Shown: one piece after another, positions 13,124 to 25,900 of the stretch
Layout of the letters: every line of letters begins with the position of its first letter
Position numbering within the stretch: the stretch's first letter is position 1
Assembly (NCBI GenBank): GCA_013397865.1
Contig: VZTI01000938.1
Coordinates: 969,554 to 1,033,553, forward strand
Direction of reading: 5' to 3'
Origin: Struthidea cinerea
Taxonomy: Eukaryota > Chordata > Aves > Passeriformes > Corcoracidae
Length of the DNA stretch: 64,000 bases
Position numbers and translations under genes: made by a program
The notes under the pieces: model-generated
What the model was told of the DNA's origin: nothing
What the model saw: the letters and a program-made list of their open reading frames with translations, nothing else
The model's database searches: none

Positions 13124-13161
13124 AAAAGGAATTATTTAGCATAAAAGGAATTATTTAGCAT
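13124..13161. repeat. Perfect 19-bp tandem duplication
   Basis: The 19-bp unit AAAAGGAATTATTTAGCAT occurs twice head to tail (13124-13142 and 13143-13161) without mismatch. This looks like a recent replication-slippage duplication. Confidence 0.9.
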
Positions 13162-14295
13162 AGTAAAAGGAGGTATAACTAGGGGTAATGGGAGGATATT
13201 AATAAAGGGAATGTATCAGTAGGGGAAAAAGAAAAACCTGACAGTGAGTTAACCAATAGAAAAATCTCCCCAGAGAGCAAAGAGTAGCCCACTGCTAGCC
13301 AATTTTAAAATAACTGGCCAAAACACTACCAAAAAAAATAAACAGACTGGTAATAATTTTGCAAACATACAGACAGAAGACTAGGTACCATTGTGTCCCC
13401 CACTTCTAAATTTTATGAAAGTGAACAAGTCATTTGAGCTTTCTGATTGACAAATCTAGTGAAACTCAGCATTCTGGCTGCTGAGATGTAATTGCACAGC
13501 TTTTATCGTTGCCAGCATCAGAAGTCGAGGGGAAAAAAAAAAAGAAAGAAAAAGTGTTTGGTTTGTGTTTTGTGGCTTGGGTTTTTTTCTTTTTAATTGA
13601 CATTCCTTTTGTTAGTCTGAGTCTGTTAGTTTGATTTATCTAGTAAAAATTTGCTCCTTGACTGACTCTAAGACAGCAAAAATTGTACTAAAAAAAGCTT
13701 CATAACAAGAACTTAAATTATAATTTTTTAAATCAATAATTTGTAACAGTAAAACAAAGCAGAAAAGCCAAAATGCTCTTATATAAATACCTCAAAATTA
13801 TATCAAAATATGATAATTGCTGAAAATTCAGAATAAAAATTAACATCCTTCTGTACTCCTTGTTTTGCAAGACATTATATAAAAAATTGTGTTTATTAAA
13901 GATAATTGAGGCAAAAGATACGTGTTTGTGGGGTTTAATATTTTTTACCATTTTTTCAAAATCTACTGAAAAATAAACAGTTAAGATAAATAGCAAGTTT
14001 GCAGGCAAGAAATGAGCTATCCCATACCGATTAGACAGCAATACTGGTTCAATAAAAAGGATTAGACTGCTCCCTTGGTGCTGGGCTTTTTTGGATAGGA
14101 TAAAACTTTTGAGTTATTCAATCTCTGCAGTAAAATTTGGAAAATGTGTTAATTGAATGTATGATTGAAATTAGAAAATGTAAATATTCTGAATAGTTTC
14201 TGTATATTCATGACTATTGCATGTTTTGACACAAAGAAATAAAATAATCAACAGATTTGGTTTTAGCATCATTACATGTGAAAACATTAGAGCAA

Positions 14296-14359
14296 TTTTT
14301 AAAAAATTGTATGAACAGTTTTATGTATTTTTAAAATAATGTATGAACAGCTTATACTT
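14296..14359. repeat. Diverged 32-bp tandem duplication
   Basis: Two 32-bp copies (14296-14327 and 14328-14359) share a TTTTTAAAA start and the block TGTATGAACAG, with several mismatches between them. It is older than the 13.1-kb duplication, judging by divergence. Confidence 0.75.
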
Positions 14360-17300
14360 TATTCAGATTTAAATTCTTCTTTTGTTTAAATCAAAAGTCC
14401 TACCTTTACTCACAAATTTACAGCAACGTGCCATAAACCCTTGCATCTAATTATTTTTTAATCACATCTTCTGACACAGATTATTTCAGTTAGATCTACA
14501 GTGAAAACAGAAATCACAGCAAAAATTCTGACAGACTTGGACCAAACCAATGTTAATCTGCACAGCTGTGATCTTGTAGGATTATACATGTTTTAGTTTA
14601 CTTTTGCTGTTTTTTGGACTTGCCATGAGCACATTATGAATTTGTTGGGGTTAAAATACATTTTTTATTTTTCTTATATTGTAAGTTTAAGTGCTTATAC
14701 TAAAACTTGTGCTCATCATATATTTATCCTTTATTTTTTAAGAACCAAAAGAGGTGTTTCTATATAAGGCAGAGAACTTTAAAAACAAATTACTACAGAC
14801 CTCCTCTATAAACCAGAAATATTTATAGTACATTACACAAATATCGCTGTTATTATTTAGCAGTTTAAAATAGAATATTTTAGCATGTAAAATTATGTTT
14901 TAGAGTGTGATTTATAATGCTAAAAGATTAAGACATTGATATAGGTGGGGTTAGGTTTATGATTCTTTTTTTATTAAAAACAAATCAGTTCTGTTTAAAC
15001 ATGTGAAATAAAGAAATGGATTTCTAGGTCTTCCTGGGCATTATTTCATTTAGTATAGAACTTCAAGTAGTCTAAGCTTAGCATGTAAATACACAGCTAA
15101 TATAAACAAATTACAAGGGAAAAAAATCTATCCAACTTTAAGTAAGGTCATGTAGTTTGAGATCAGTGGTTTTTTTGTTAGGCATAAAACAGAATGATTT
15201 CCTAACCTGATCCTCCCTAGCAATGCTGCCAATTTTCAAGTTGCAAATGAGAAACTGGAGTAACAAATAGTCGTGTTGCAAATAAAAGCTTGTGAGTGTA
15301 TCATAAAAATACTGAAATCATTGCCATTTTTACATTTAAAATCTCTACTCAAATATTTTTGAGCATTTCAAGGCAAAATAATTTTTAAAAAACCATAAAT
15401 ATTGATGTTTAAATTTAAGCACTCCTCAGAAATGATTCAGAGCAATGTTGTGTTTGCATCATGCTGTGACTCACCATTTACTCTGAGCAATTCACGTGTG
15501 TAAAACGTGTGGAGGGCGAGGTGGAAGCTGGAGGTGCACTGGGAGCAGAGCTCCTCTTCTGTCTCCAGCTGCCATGATATCCTAACAAGGGCAGTGTGTC
15601 CGTGCACATCCAAATAAACTTCAATAACCATTCACCCCTTCTGTTTATAGGCAACCAGTATGTCTGGAGGTAGGGTGTATTTTCATATGGATATATGTAT
15701 ACACAGACACCACAATGCCAAATGCAGTAAGATGCACAGACACTCAAGGGAAGAATTTATTCCTTGAGAAACCTGCTTCCTTAAAAATAAGTAGTAGTAT
15801 ACACTCTCTTAAGATGAGCTTTAAATTCACTACTTTATCCCTTCACTTATATCCACCTGGTAAACAGTGCAACAAGACTCTGGAAGCTGATTTTTTTAAA
15901 TATTTGATTGTTTTTCTAGTATTTAAAATCTCACAACATCAGAATTGAGTTAACTTACAGCAAGAACTTCATAAAATTAGGCAAGGAAATTTTGGATAAT
16001 ATTATATACATTTAATTTTAAATATCTATCAAGAGAGAGAGAAATTGTATCCTAAAAATGCCCCATATTTTAACAATGCACTTTAACTATAGAAGAATAA
16101 TTTCAGAAGAAAAGTATTCTAGAAGTTATCTTCCCTTCAGAATTTAAGGGAAAGACAGTATTGTAATACTTCTCCATATCTCTCCCTTTCACTTTATTTT
16201 CTTAATTTGGTTCTGCACACTTCCCTTTGCTTCTTGTTTTCCTGCATTCTCTCTATTTTATAGATAACAAGAAAATCATATTTAGAGCCATATTTTCGAA
16301 TTTTTTTCATTTCTAGAAATTAGATACTTGGGAAAAATCATATTATCACAAGTAAGATGCTTCTGGAAAGTGACAAAACCCAAAAACTGTTTCAGTAAGG
16401 TACTGTTTCAGCACCTTACCCCTGCCCCAAGAAGGTAGATAAGGGGATCTTTTACAAGACAGTTTAGTGACTCCCAACCATGTCAACTCTTGGGGACACA
16501 GAAACAGTGAGGCTAGAAAGCAAAGCCTTAGGACTTTATCGCTTTTCTCCTTCTTAAGATCTGCTACTTACTAGCATTTTTTGATAGTACAGACTAAGTT
16601 TTACCCCAAAAGAACAAAAAGGATTCACAAATGTTTGCCTCAGCTACAGTAGCCCTGTGCTGTGCAAAACAAGAATACACTCCAAATCTTATTTACCTAT
16701 GGCCATTTAGTATCTTATCTGTTGAAAGAAAACATGATCTTCCCATATGATTACACTTTGGTTTAATCACATGTAAGTAAACTCTTTATTGCTGATGCAG
16801 AATTTTGCAACTGAGCTTTTCCTTTTCTGTAGTACTACAATATTCAGAAGGCAAGCCACACACTCGATCTGACAAAGCAGTATAATAGGGATGGAGGGGA
16901 GAAGCAATTTGGAGTCTATAGGAAGGTTACCATAAAATTTACATTTTCCATAAAATATAAGTAGCCACCATTTTGCTGTAATCCCAGAGCAGCAACGAAA
17001 TGGTGGTACAGAAGAAAACTACCCTATCAGACACATTTCATCATTGCTTCTATCCATCACTATCTTCTTTCGCTAGCATGATTATCATTTACCTTTCCCG
17101 TCTTACAAGCAACATCCTACTTTTAGACTAAAAATTGATAGACCTAGCATAGTAAATAGATAAGGTGTAATTATCAAACTAAGACCACATACTGTACAAG
17201 TCCTCTCCCCCTCACCCCACTTCAAACTGCAAAAAAGTACTGCATAGTGTTTCTATCACACACTGATGAACACATCCCTTGGAACTGCTACTGTATGAAA

Positions 17301-17550
17301 GCTGTATCCTAGAGGTAGAACACATGGTATGGAATATGGCTGCTGCATTGGTCAGTATGTATTTTAATTATTATATGACGAGACATACATAAGTAACACT
17401 CAGAAGACCAAAATGGCTTAAACGAATTGTTTTTGATTGTAATGTACAATGTTGCATTTTGTGAAGCATTTTATGTTTAAGTGAATATATGTATATTGGC
17501 ATACTCAGTTTAGAAATTTATATTAAGGCATCACTTTTGATACACAATGC

Positions 17551-17575
17551 TTTTTTTTTTTTTTTTTTTTTTTTT
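17551..17575. repeat. Poly(T) tract, 25 nt
   Basis: An uninterrupted run of 25 T. It could be the poly(A) tail of a minus-strand retroposon, but no retroposed body is recognisable to its right, so it is recorded as a plain homopolymer. Its exact length is prone to sequencing error. Confidence 0.95.
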
Positions 17576-18757
17576 GTTATTGCATGCTTTTCAGAAGGTG
17601 TGGAAAAGGAGTGCCTACTTGTACATAAAGAGGGAAACAGCATTTTTAGATTGGTGCAGGTCTATTCTGTGATACTGTGCTGTACATACTAAAAGAATTC
17701 GTAAAGTTTATCCTGTAATCTGTACAGAAGAACTATGTGCTATAAGCTTTATTAACTAGGTCCTAAATTTATAAATTTGTAATAAACCAGAAAAGTATAT
17801 TCTGTAATATATTTTCTAAAAGCTTGCTTGGTGTTTATTACTATAAATATGTAATGAAGTTAAGATGGATCACATTTTCAAATACAGCATGTCGTAGGAA
17901 AATGTTCTTGTTTTTCAGACACAAGTTGAATATTTTAGATTCCAATATCACGTTATAACTAATATATCAGAAAGCACAAAAATGTGGGTCATTTAGGTGA
18001 TAGTGTGTGCTGAATTTAATTTTTTTAGGAGAACTTTTCCAAAACATCCTTAATGATGTGAAATTTGTTTGTACAAATCTGCAATTATGTACAAGTAAAA
18101 CAAATGTCCTGTTCCTTCTTAAGTACTCCCATTCTTTTCCAATACAAAGCAAAGAGTATTTAGGTAACACTGCCACCTATTGCTTAAAGGTCATAGTGAC
18201 TAAAATCTGGTCCAGTTTTTTTATCACTCATTGCTCGTTCTGACTGCTATGCTTTCACTATTTCTAACAACTGAATGAGACTTCCATGTTCTTTTATATA
18301 GCAAATAATAAACATCTGCCTTCATTATTATGACTATAATTTATCTGGAATCAATGAAAACTTAAGAGACTTTCAATATCGATAAAATTAAGTTTTAAAA
18401 ACATACTAAAAAAAAAGAATTTCAAATACAAAATCCATCCACAAAAGGAACAAAAAGAAGATTTTTCAGGTTATAGCATGGCAAATATTGCAAAATCCAA
18501 TTTATTTGTTAAATATAAGTTGTCTGACAGACTCCAAAATAGCATAATTCTTGTAAACATTTTGCAAGTGGATATGCAAATACTCAAATTGTAAACATAC
18601 CTCTGCAGGTCTTTTAAGGACACAGCTTTAGAAGCATGAAAATAAGTCACTATAAGATCAGACCTAATACTTTTCTGTTTTCAGGACAACGATCAAAAGA
18701 TCACTAATTCCACATCTGATCAAGAATCATACCATAAGAATAACCTTTGTCAGCTTG

Positions 18758-18774
18758 AAAAAAAAAAAAAAAAA
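18758..18774. repeat. Poly(A) tract followed by GA repeat
   Basis: A run of about 17 A leads into a short GAGAGAAAG purine stretch. I see no retroposed gene copy upstream of it. Confidence 0.85.
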
Positions 18775-19284
18775 GAGAGAAAGAAAATTATTTCCACTTC
18801 TTTGAAAGAAAAAGTGAGGAAAAATATATTCGATCATACTAAGGAAAGTCATATGAATCAATCAGGAAGACAACAGCAGTTATATGAACTATATAATATA
18901 AGCACTGTCTAGGTTAATTTACAGCAATATAGAAAGATTACTTAGTTTGGAAGAAAATTTATTGTCGAAAGGCTCTTTTTTATCCTCAGTGTATTACTCA
19001 GTCTGCATGTATAAAACAAGTCAACTTTACTTCTTCACTACAGGGAAGTAGCTGTATATTGTATAAAATCCCTTCTATTCTCTTCTATTATTAGAAGAAA
19101 AAATACTAATCCATTGTTCTTGTGCCCAAAAATGTTCGGAGTTACTATGCAGAATGCTGGCATTTGTCCTACATTAAAATATCTCACTAAGAGTCCAGTT
19201 CAATTTCTAAGATTTGTGAAATTTTAAGACAGATGGATGCACTTAGGAAGAGTAAAAATAAAATATATTTTTTAAAATAAAAGT

Positions 19285-19341
19285 GGTTTTGTTTTGGTTT
19301 TGCTTTGTTGTTGTTTGTTTGTTTGTTCATTTGTTTGTTTT
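19285..19341. repeat. GTTT/GTTTT-rich low-complexity tract
   Basis: An irregular array of GTTT and GTTTT units with a few interruptions. The minus-strand open frame here (Gln/Thr/Asn/Lys rich) is an artefact of the repeat. Confidence 0.85.
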
Positions 19342-20984
19342 GAGGCAGGGGAGTTCTGCTTGCTGTTTTTCTGGTTTGGTTGGTTGTTTTTTTTACGTAT
19401 ATGCAGTATTTTAAATCTCAAATATTTTAAACATCCATGGTAGCAGAGAGAGTATTTGTACAAACAAAAGGAATCTATGTGAAGGTTAAATTCCTTATAG
19501 ACAATATTTTTTTCCTGTAAGCATAACTACATCCTTTCAGAACTCAGAAACAACATAAAACAAGACTTGTTCTTGCAGTTAGGGACCCCTGATCTTTTCC
19601 TCACTCTTCCGGTTTTACCTTATGACATTTTTAACCGTTTGTCTCCTGCTAGAATGTTGCCTCTCAAAACAGTCGCCTATCAAAGCCAAGCAGTGTCCAG
19701 AGCTAATGTCAGAAAGGGAATGACTGAATACAAATAGATATCTACACATCTTTTTTTTATCTTTCCTTTTATTTATTTATTTCTACACTTTCCACTCTAA
19801 TAACAATGCATGATTCTCACACTGGTGAAAAAACCCTGAACTTTGTCTTCTCTTTTTTACTTCTTTAAATAAAATGAATATTCAAGACCTACAAATTTTA
19901 TGTATCAAAGGAAAAAGTTGGATATTTTTCAGATTTCGTTAAATGTTTATGTACCTAAAACAATTTGATACGAGTATTCAACCTTAAATTCACTCAACTT
20001 AGTACAGTAGAATGAATTATTAATGACCTAATTGCTAAACATTGATTTGTAATGTAATTACTTGTTTAATGCATGATTTTATGTAAATATCAGACCAAAA
20101 CCTAAAAGTGTGGTGCTTTTAATAAATTTTCTTTGATACCACTTGTATATATTCACATACAAAAATATGCCTTTTTTTATTCCTTTAACAAACTTTCTTT
20201 TGGAAACTGTAATATGTTTCCTAAACAAATGTTTGTGGCATCAAAAGTTTGCAGGTATATTTTTCACCACCTCTTTTGCTACCTAAATTCTGATATGACT
20301 GGATGTAAATTTTTTATCCGAAAAAAAATTAACTAACTTGAAAAAATTTCAAAATGTGCGAAGAGAACAAACAAAAAAGGAATACATTAAATTAAGTGCA
20401 TGAAACCTAGAACAGGTACAGAATAAAATGCAATGTCTAAAATCCAAAAGCTACAGAAGGCACTCATGAATAATTTGTTAATTTTATCACCAAAATGAAA
20501 TTCACACTTGCATTAAATAAACTATTTTCATATATAGTCTAAAAATCAGTATAATTTTAGTCTATCCTATATATGAAGATTAACAGGCAGGCACATGCAC
20601 ACTGAAGTGCTTGTGAAAATGCCAGCATGCTTTGCCTCTTAACATTTGTGTGCTAAAATATCCTCAGTTCAGACAAAGATGCAACTTAATGCAAGGAATA
20701 AATAGAGGTTAGGGGAAAAAAAGTATCTTCCTTAGTTATCTGCTCTAATCAACTACACACCTCATGTCAGAATGCAATGCAGAGATGCTTATACTTCCTC
20801 AGCTAATATTATCATTACTTTTATACTTTGGCTTTACTAGATCATTGCTTCAAATGAGCATCACAGAACCAATGGAGCTTTAGTGTCTATGTTAGATTTT
20901 CTTCATAATCATTTTCAATTTATTTTTTTCTTGCATGTCATCATTTTAATGTAAATCTTTCTTTTTCTTTTCAATAAAATGAAA

Positions 20985-21475
20985 TGATTAAGTAATCCTG
21001 CTTTTTGCATGATTAAAGATGACGGATAAGCTTGGGTGGATAAAAATCAAGGCTCCTAACAGAATCTGTGCACCTCGCATGTCAGAATCCTTCCAGCTTG
21101 TTCAGTGCTAATGACAGAAAAAATTAGCGTGTCTGTGAGTTGACTAAAAAGGATAACAAGCTACCTTTAAGGACCTAACCATATTTCTACACTAAATTTT
21201 AAACAGTTGTTTTCCATAATTTTCTGTAATAAGCCCTGATGAATTGTTTTGAAACAGATTAATAGAGAAATCTTTATTTAAAGCAATAATAAATGTTCAT
21301 TAAATCTATCAATGACTACTGCTGGGCTGTTTAATCACCACCTTTGTATCACCAGATATAACACATTTAGCAAATAAAATGCAAGAAATACAATATGCTG
21401 AATAGAGTATAAATCTGATAAAAAACAATTACACATTTTAATTAGCCAATCAGACACGACTCAGTTTTTAAGAAC
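20985..21475. promoter_or_regulatory. Candidate conserved non-coding element
   Basis: The block lacks simple repeats and open frames. It contains dense motif-like words: TTTTGCAT next to ATTAA (21003-21015, octamer/homeodomain-like), GCTAATGAC near 21108, TAATTAGCC near 21440 and several GATAA-type cores. The organisation resembles vertebrate developmental enhancers in gene deserts. This is a judgement from composition only. Without an alignment to another bird or a mammal it cannot be told from neutral DNA. Confidence 0.25.
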
Positions 21476-22624
21476 AGGAAAAAGCTCCTAACTATTGATT
21501 TTTGCCAGTATCTCTTTCCTTTCAAGAGCCCTGTGCAATATGTGTTCAGCCTTTTCTGACTGAAACAAGAAAACCAGAAAGGGGATATTACAATACAGCA
21601 CATACATACTGCCATCGCCTCTAGACATATGACCCAAAATGATGCTAAGAAGTCTTTCTCTGACCTCCTGCTAACCAGCCTCTTGTGATTAATTCAGCAT
21701 GTCCTTGAAAGTATCTGCTAGAGATCCTTGTTTTTTTAATTTAAGAGTTTCTGAAGCCCACCTATAGTTTCACCGATGGATTTTTATTTATTTACCTTTT
21801 TTTCTGTTGGTTTTATCAGAGGTAAAGTATTAATCTATGAACAAAGGTCTGCAGTAACAGAAAAACACCACCTGCCTAAGCATTCGCCAAATAGGACCAT
21901 AAATACCACAACATTTCCTGACCTAAGTTTCGTAGACATCTGTATCATGGTAACACTGCATTTCCCTTCTTTGACAGATGAAATTACTATTCTTTGATTT
22001 CCCCCCCCCCCTCTTTTTTCTGATTATGTTCTGGATGGCAAAATTTGGGCCACAAAATGCTAATTTCTAACCTAACACCATGACAGCAATCACAGCCATC
22101 ACAAGGATGGAATAAAGAGAGCAATCTAACATCCAGGGATATGAATTTCTGATCAGTGGCTGGCAGACTGCCGTGAAAGCTTACAGTAATCCCATTGGAC
22201 AGCTAGGGTTGATGAAGCCTGGGAACAGGCAGCCACAATGTAGGTAGTTCACAATTGCAAGCATTTGTCCATAATTTAAAGCTATATGAGAAGTGGAGAG
22301 TATTCATCTGAACAACAAGCTGTAATTTAACTAGAGTAACATTTACACAGTTTTTAACCCATTAAGTCCACCTCTTCTTACACTGACATTCCCTCTGTTT
22401 AATGCCCATTGTAAACAAAACTCCTGCACATTAAATGAACATATATTTTTATCATTTGCAAAGCTCAGAATAATTTACTGAGATTAACTCTTATTGTATA
22501 TTTGGCAGAAAATAAAGCATTTATTCTTAAATCCAAAGTCCGGACCATGTAAAACCTTACTGAGGTGAGTGGTTCCCCTGAAGCCATGGGGGCCAGGCCC
22601 GCCACCCCAGCTCGCACTGAGCAA
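21476..22624. other. Unannotated DNA with short poly(C) tract
   Basis: No gene is seen. A run of 11 C at 22001-22011 is followed by a CT-rich stretch. The open frame at 21776-21997 ends in this tract and has no family features. A short GC-richer segment at about 22560-22620 includes GGGGGCCAGGCCCG, but nothing marks it as a promoter. Confidence 0.5.
22001..22011. repeat. Poly(C) tract, 11 nt
   Basis: Eleven consecutive C, followed by CTCTTTTTTC. C homopolymers of this length are rare in AT-rich DNA and are often mis-sized in sequencing. Confidence 0.9.
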
Positions 22625-22990
22625 AATCTAGTTTATAGACTGATCACATGATTAAGGTTCTTTTCAAAGTGATAATGCCTCAATCATCCAGTGACGTTCC
22701 CACCAGAAGAAAATTAGCCCCCGACGAAGTAGGGAGGCTCTGCAAATGGTAGATATTAATGCAGGCTTTGAGCTCTGCTGGACGAAGGGTTTAAAACTGT
22801 AGCCCGAAACATAAAGTGTTGTCTCGTGCTTGAAAGCCTCTAAATGAATCTTTCTACACGATCAAAACATGTTCCTCCTCCCTCTCCTGAATTCAGCCAT
22901 CATTAATTGTCATTTTTCTATTTGTCACAAAGCCTTTGCAGCGTGCGTAGCTCTGTTGCCAGGATTTACAAGGCCCAGACATGATGCCGA
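22625..22990. promoter_or_regulatory. Candidate conserved non-coding element with raised CpG content
   Basis: This block has more CpG dinucleotides than its neighbours, for example in GTGACGTTCC, CCCGACGAAG, GGACGAAGGG, TACACGATC and GCAGCGTGCGTAG. It also has homeodomain-type words such as CATTAATTGTCA near 22900. Retained CpGs in CpG-poor DNA suggest either low germline methylation or selective constraint. There is no open frame and no repeat signature. A regulatory role is inference. Confidence 0.28.
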
Positions 22991-25900
22991 AGCTGCTCTA
23001 GGTGAAGACTTGTCTACACAGACACGGGATCATGGTGACAACTAATGACACATAAAAGTGGGCAGGTGAAACTGCCACTGCCATACACTAAATGCAGCAC
23101 AACCACAAGCAAAGATTATCAGAGAAATCATAGAAATATGCAAGAGATGCACTTGCAAACATTTTCTGATTTCCTTTGGAACCTGCACAGCAAAAACAAC
23201 GAAGTTATTCGCAGCCCCAAGGCCCCCAGCAGACAGAGAAGGAGGAAAGCTGGACCACCCTGCGGGCACGGAGTTGTGCCAGTGACTGAAATGGGGCAAG
23301 TTCCCAGAAACATTTCACATTTGTACATTTCTGTTAGTATGCACAGAAATAGTAACTGCACAAACATGCTAAAAAATGCCAAGTGCAACTGAAAACATTA
23401 ACACGCAAGGAGCAACAAGCCCAGGATCTGTGAATAAGCTCAAAGGAAAACTTGTGTTCATTGTTTGTTTGTAAAAGAGAGAGGCTGCTTCAGGTTTAGT
23501 GTAATATGAGGACGGGTCAGTTCCATGTGCCTCCCAGCACTGAGAAAGAGGAAAACATCATTACAGTGATGTGGATGTTGGGGAGTGAGTGCTGTGCTTT
23601 TAGACACAGAACTCACTTTTTTTCAGAGTTTCATCTGTTTTGGAGATTTTACTGATTTGTGAGCTGGTTCTGAAAGGAAAAAGGGGAGGAGAAGTGGGGA
23701 AATAACTACTGTTACCACCTGCAAATATTTATCGCCAAAATACAATAACTGCAGACTAACACAGGTTTTGTTCTTTGTTCTTTCTTTTGTTCTTCCCTCA
23801 GTCCTTTCTCCTGCCCCTCCCCTCCTTCCTCCTTTCTTACTAGTTTCCTTTCCATAGTCCCTTTGGTGTATTTTCCTTCCAAATTAATTTTTCACTCAGA
23901 TTTGTAAATATTGAATCTGCCTCCATCAGTTCCCTTTTCTTGCAATCTTTAAAATATTAAAAAGATATCCCCACCTTTAGTATTCCATTTTTTTTTTTTT
24001 AAGCTCTTCACAGTGTTCTTTGTGACCTTTTTCTTTCACCATTCTCTCATGATCATCTCCGTTTCATGTGTCTGGGAGACAGTTTTTCCAGTTTTGGTTG
24101 TTTTTCAGTGCAACTCAATAAAATATATTTACAGTGGCTTCCTGATCTGAAGTTGAGGCTTCTTGGCTTGTTAACAGGAGAACTTCACTGTAGTGCAGGT
24201 ATATTTGTCATGATAGTACAGGGTGGGAGGAAGCAGGAGATGGATGCCAGTAGCAGCTCATGCCAGAGAGCAGAGGGTTCACTTCACACCTTCCCCTGTT
24301 TACGAGAATGGAGAAATTACCTCTCTTAAAGGGTGCCATTTGGGTGTACACAGGGCTCTGAAACCTGTTGTGATCCTTACTGAGCCCCTCAAGCTACATT
24401 CAGAAAAATAATGCGTCAGTTTACATTAGAAACATTCGCATCTGTTTGTGCAAGTCCCTCACTATGCGTGTAATCTACCCCTAACTGGTCCTGAACAATT
24501 TCACAACTTAAGAGATGCTTACCAGAAACCCCTTAGCCAGAACAGGTACATGCATGACTCTGAAGAGGGTGGCTAGGCTCTACCTCTGTTCAGCTATTTT
24601 ATCATTCTTACACTGAACAGATCTCTGAGGACTAAGGAGAGGAAGTCTTGATATATAACAGTAAATTGCATTTATTAACTGTTTTCTTATATTCCTCATT
24701 ACTTCTAAAAATCACTTTTGCACATGATTGTCCAATAGGCTAAACCACGCACTTTCAGGAATGTGCCTCAGCAAGCATGAACCATCAAAAGGAAATGTTT
24801 GACATTTTGGTGGATAAATACCTCAATCAGAACAACAGCACCCAATTCAAATAGTCTAGCAATGACTGTGCATTGTCTACCGCAGAATGTGACCGAAGGT
24901 TTGAAAACTACCATCAGCAGATTTGCACACAGCCTCACATTTGCTTCTTCCCTTCTACTGCACAACCTAGCAAAAGAGGCAAGCTTTGGAGAAGCAGTGT
25001 GGGCAGGAGGGAAAGGGGTCACTATAGATATGAAGTCCAAGACTGGACTAAGCGTGGACACAAAGTATGGTTCAGAGGTTTCTTTTTATTTTATCCAAGC
25101 TGCTGAGCAATGTCTGAAAAATATTTCCATTTCATGTTATCTGGATAATATTTTAGATCTCCCTAGGTGCAGTTTGCCTGCTTTGGGGCATGGCTTCACA
25201 ACTACTTTACCAATCCCATTGTGACTGGAGGATGTATCTATGAGCTGTTTAAGGAGGAAAAAACCACAGATTTTTCTTGAAACAGCTTCCACTTTCACAG
25301 TGTAACTACAACTAGATCCTGAAGTAGCTTGGCTATCACCAAATAGTAGATGCAATTTATCACAAAAAATGTCTGTATATGAATATGTGCTATTCACTAA
25401 ATATAGTGAATATTTAACAATTCCATGAATAACAAATATGCAGGTAGAGACACACACATACGCCTAAAAATCTGAATGCCATCATACAAAAAAACTGTTA
25501 TAATAAAAGCTAGGAATCCCAAAGCTGTTTCCAAGAAACAACATATCATCACTGGTAGCAATCCAAAGGAGCCACTGGCACAGAAGACTCAGGCATGTTT
25601 CCGCATGGACACCATAAAAAAAAGGAGAAGCAGATAAAGCCTCAGACACTTCAGCAACTTCAAAGTTTTCTTTGAAACTTTCTGTAAGTCTTAAAATCTT
25701 AGTTCACTCTTTGTTAAATGGGGAAGATAATATCCCTCTCCATTCCTTACAGCTAAGTTGTCAGCCAAGATTCATTCACACTTGTGTAATGTGGTGATGG
25801 AATAAATATAAATGTTTAGATAAATACATACAGAAGAGACAACTAGACACACATGTAAAATGTCATCCCCCAAAACAATCTGCATGGCTAGCTTTGGGAA

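Larger units (their letters stand above)
9911..20984. other. Gene-poor AT-rich DNA with minor simple repeats
   Basis: I found no gene or identifiable transposon in these 11 kb. Separately listed items inside are an interrupted CA repeat, two short tandem duplications, a T25 tract, an A17 tract and a GTTT-rich tract. Other small structures are a 7-bp inverted repeat GTAAGGT/ACCTTAC (16395-16419) and an octamer core ATGCAAAT at 18574-18581. The moderately GC-rich patch at about 15480-15610 has no recognisable identity. All open frames are under 103 codons. Confidence 0.5.

Noticed and set aside
17551..17575. T25 tract considered as the tail of a processed pseudogene
   Set aside because: No coding-like body or target duplication could be recognised on the expected side.
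24799..25224. 141-codon open frame
   Set aside because: Overlaps frames in other phases and on the minus strand, with no recognisable protein family.
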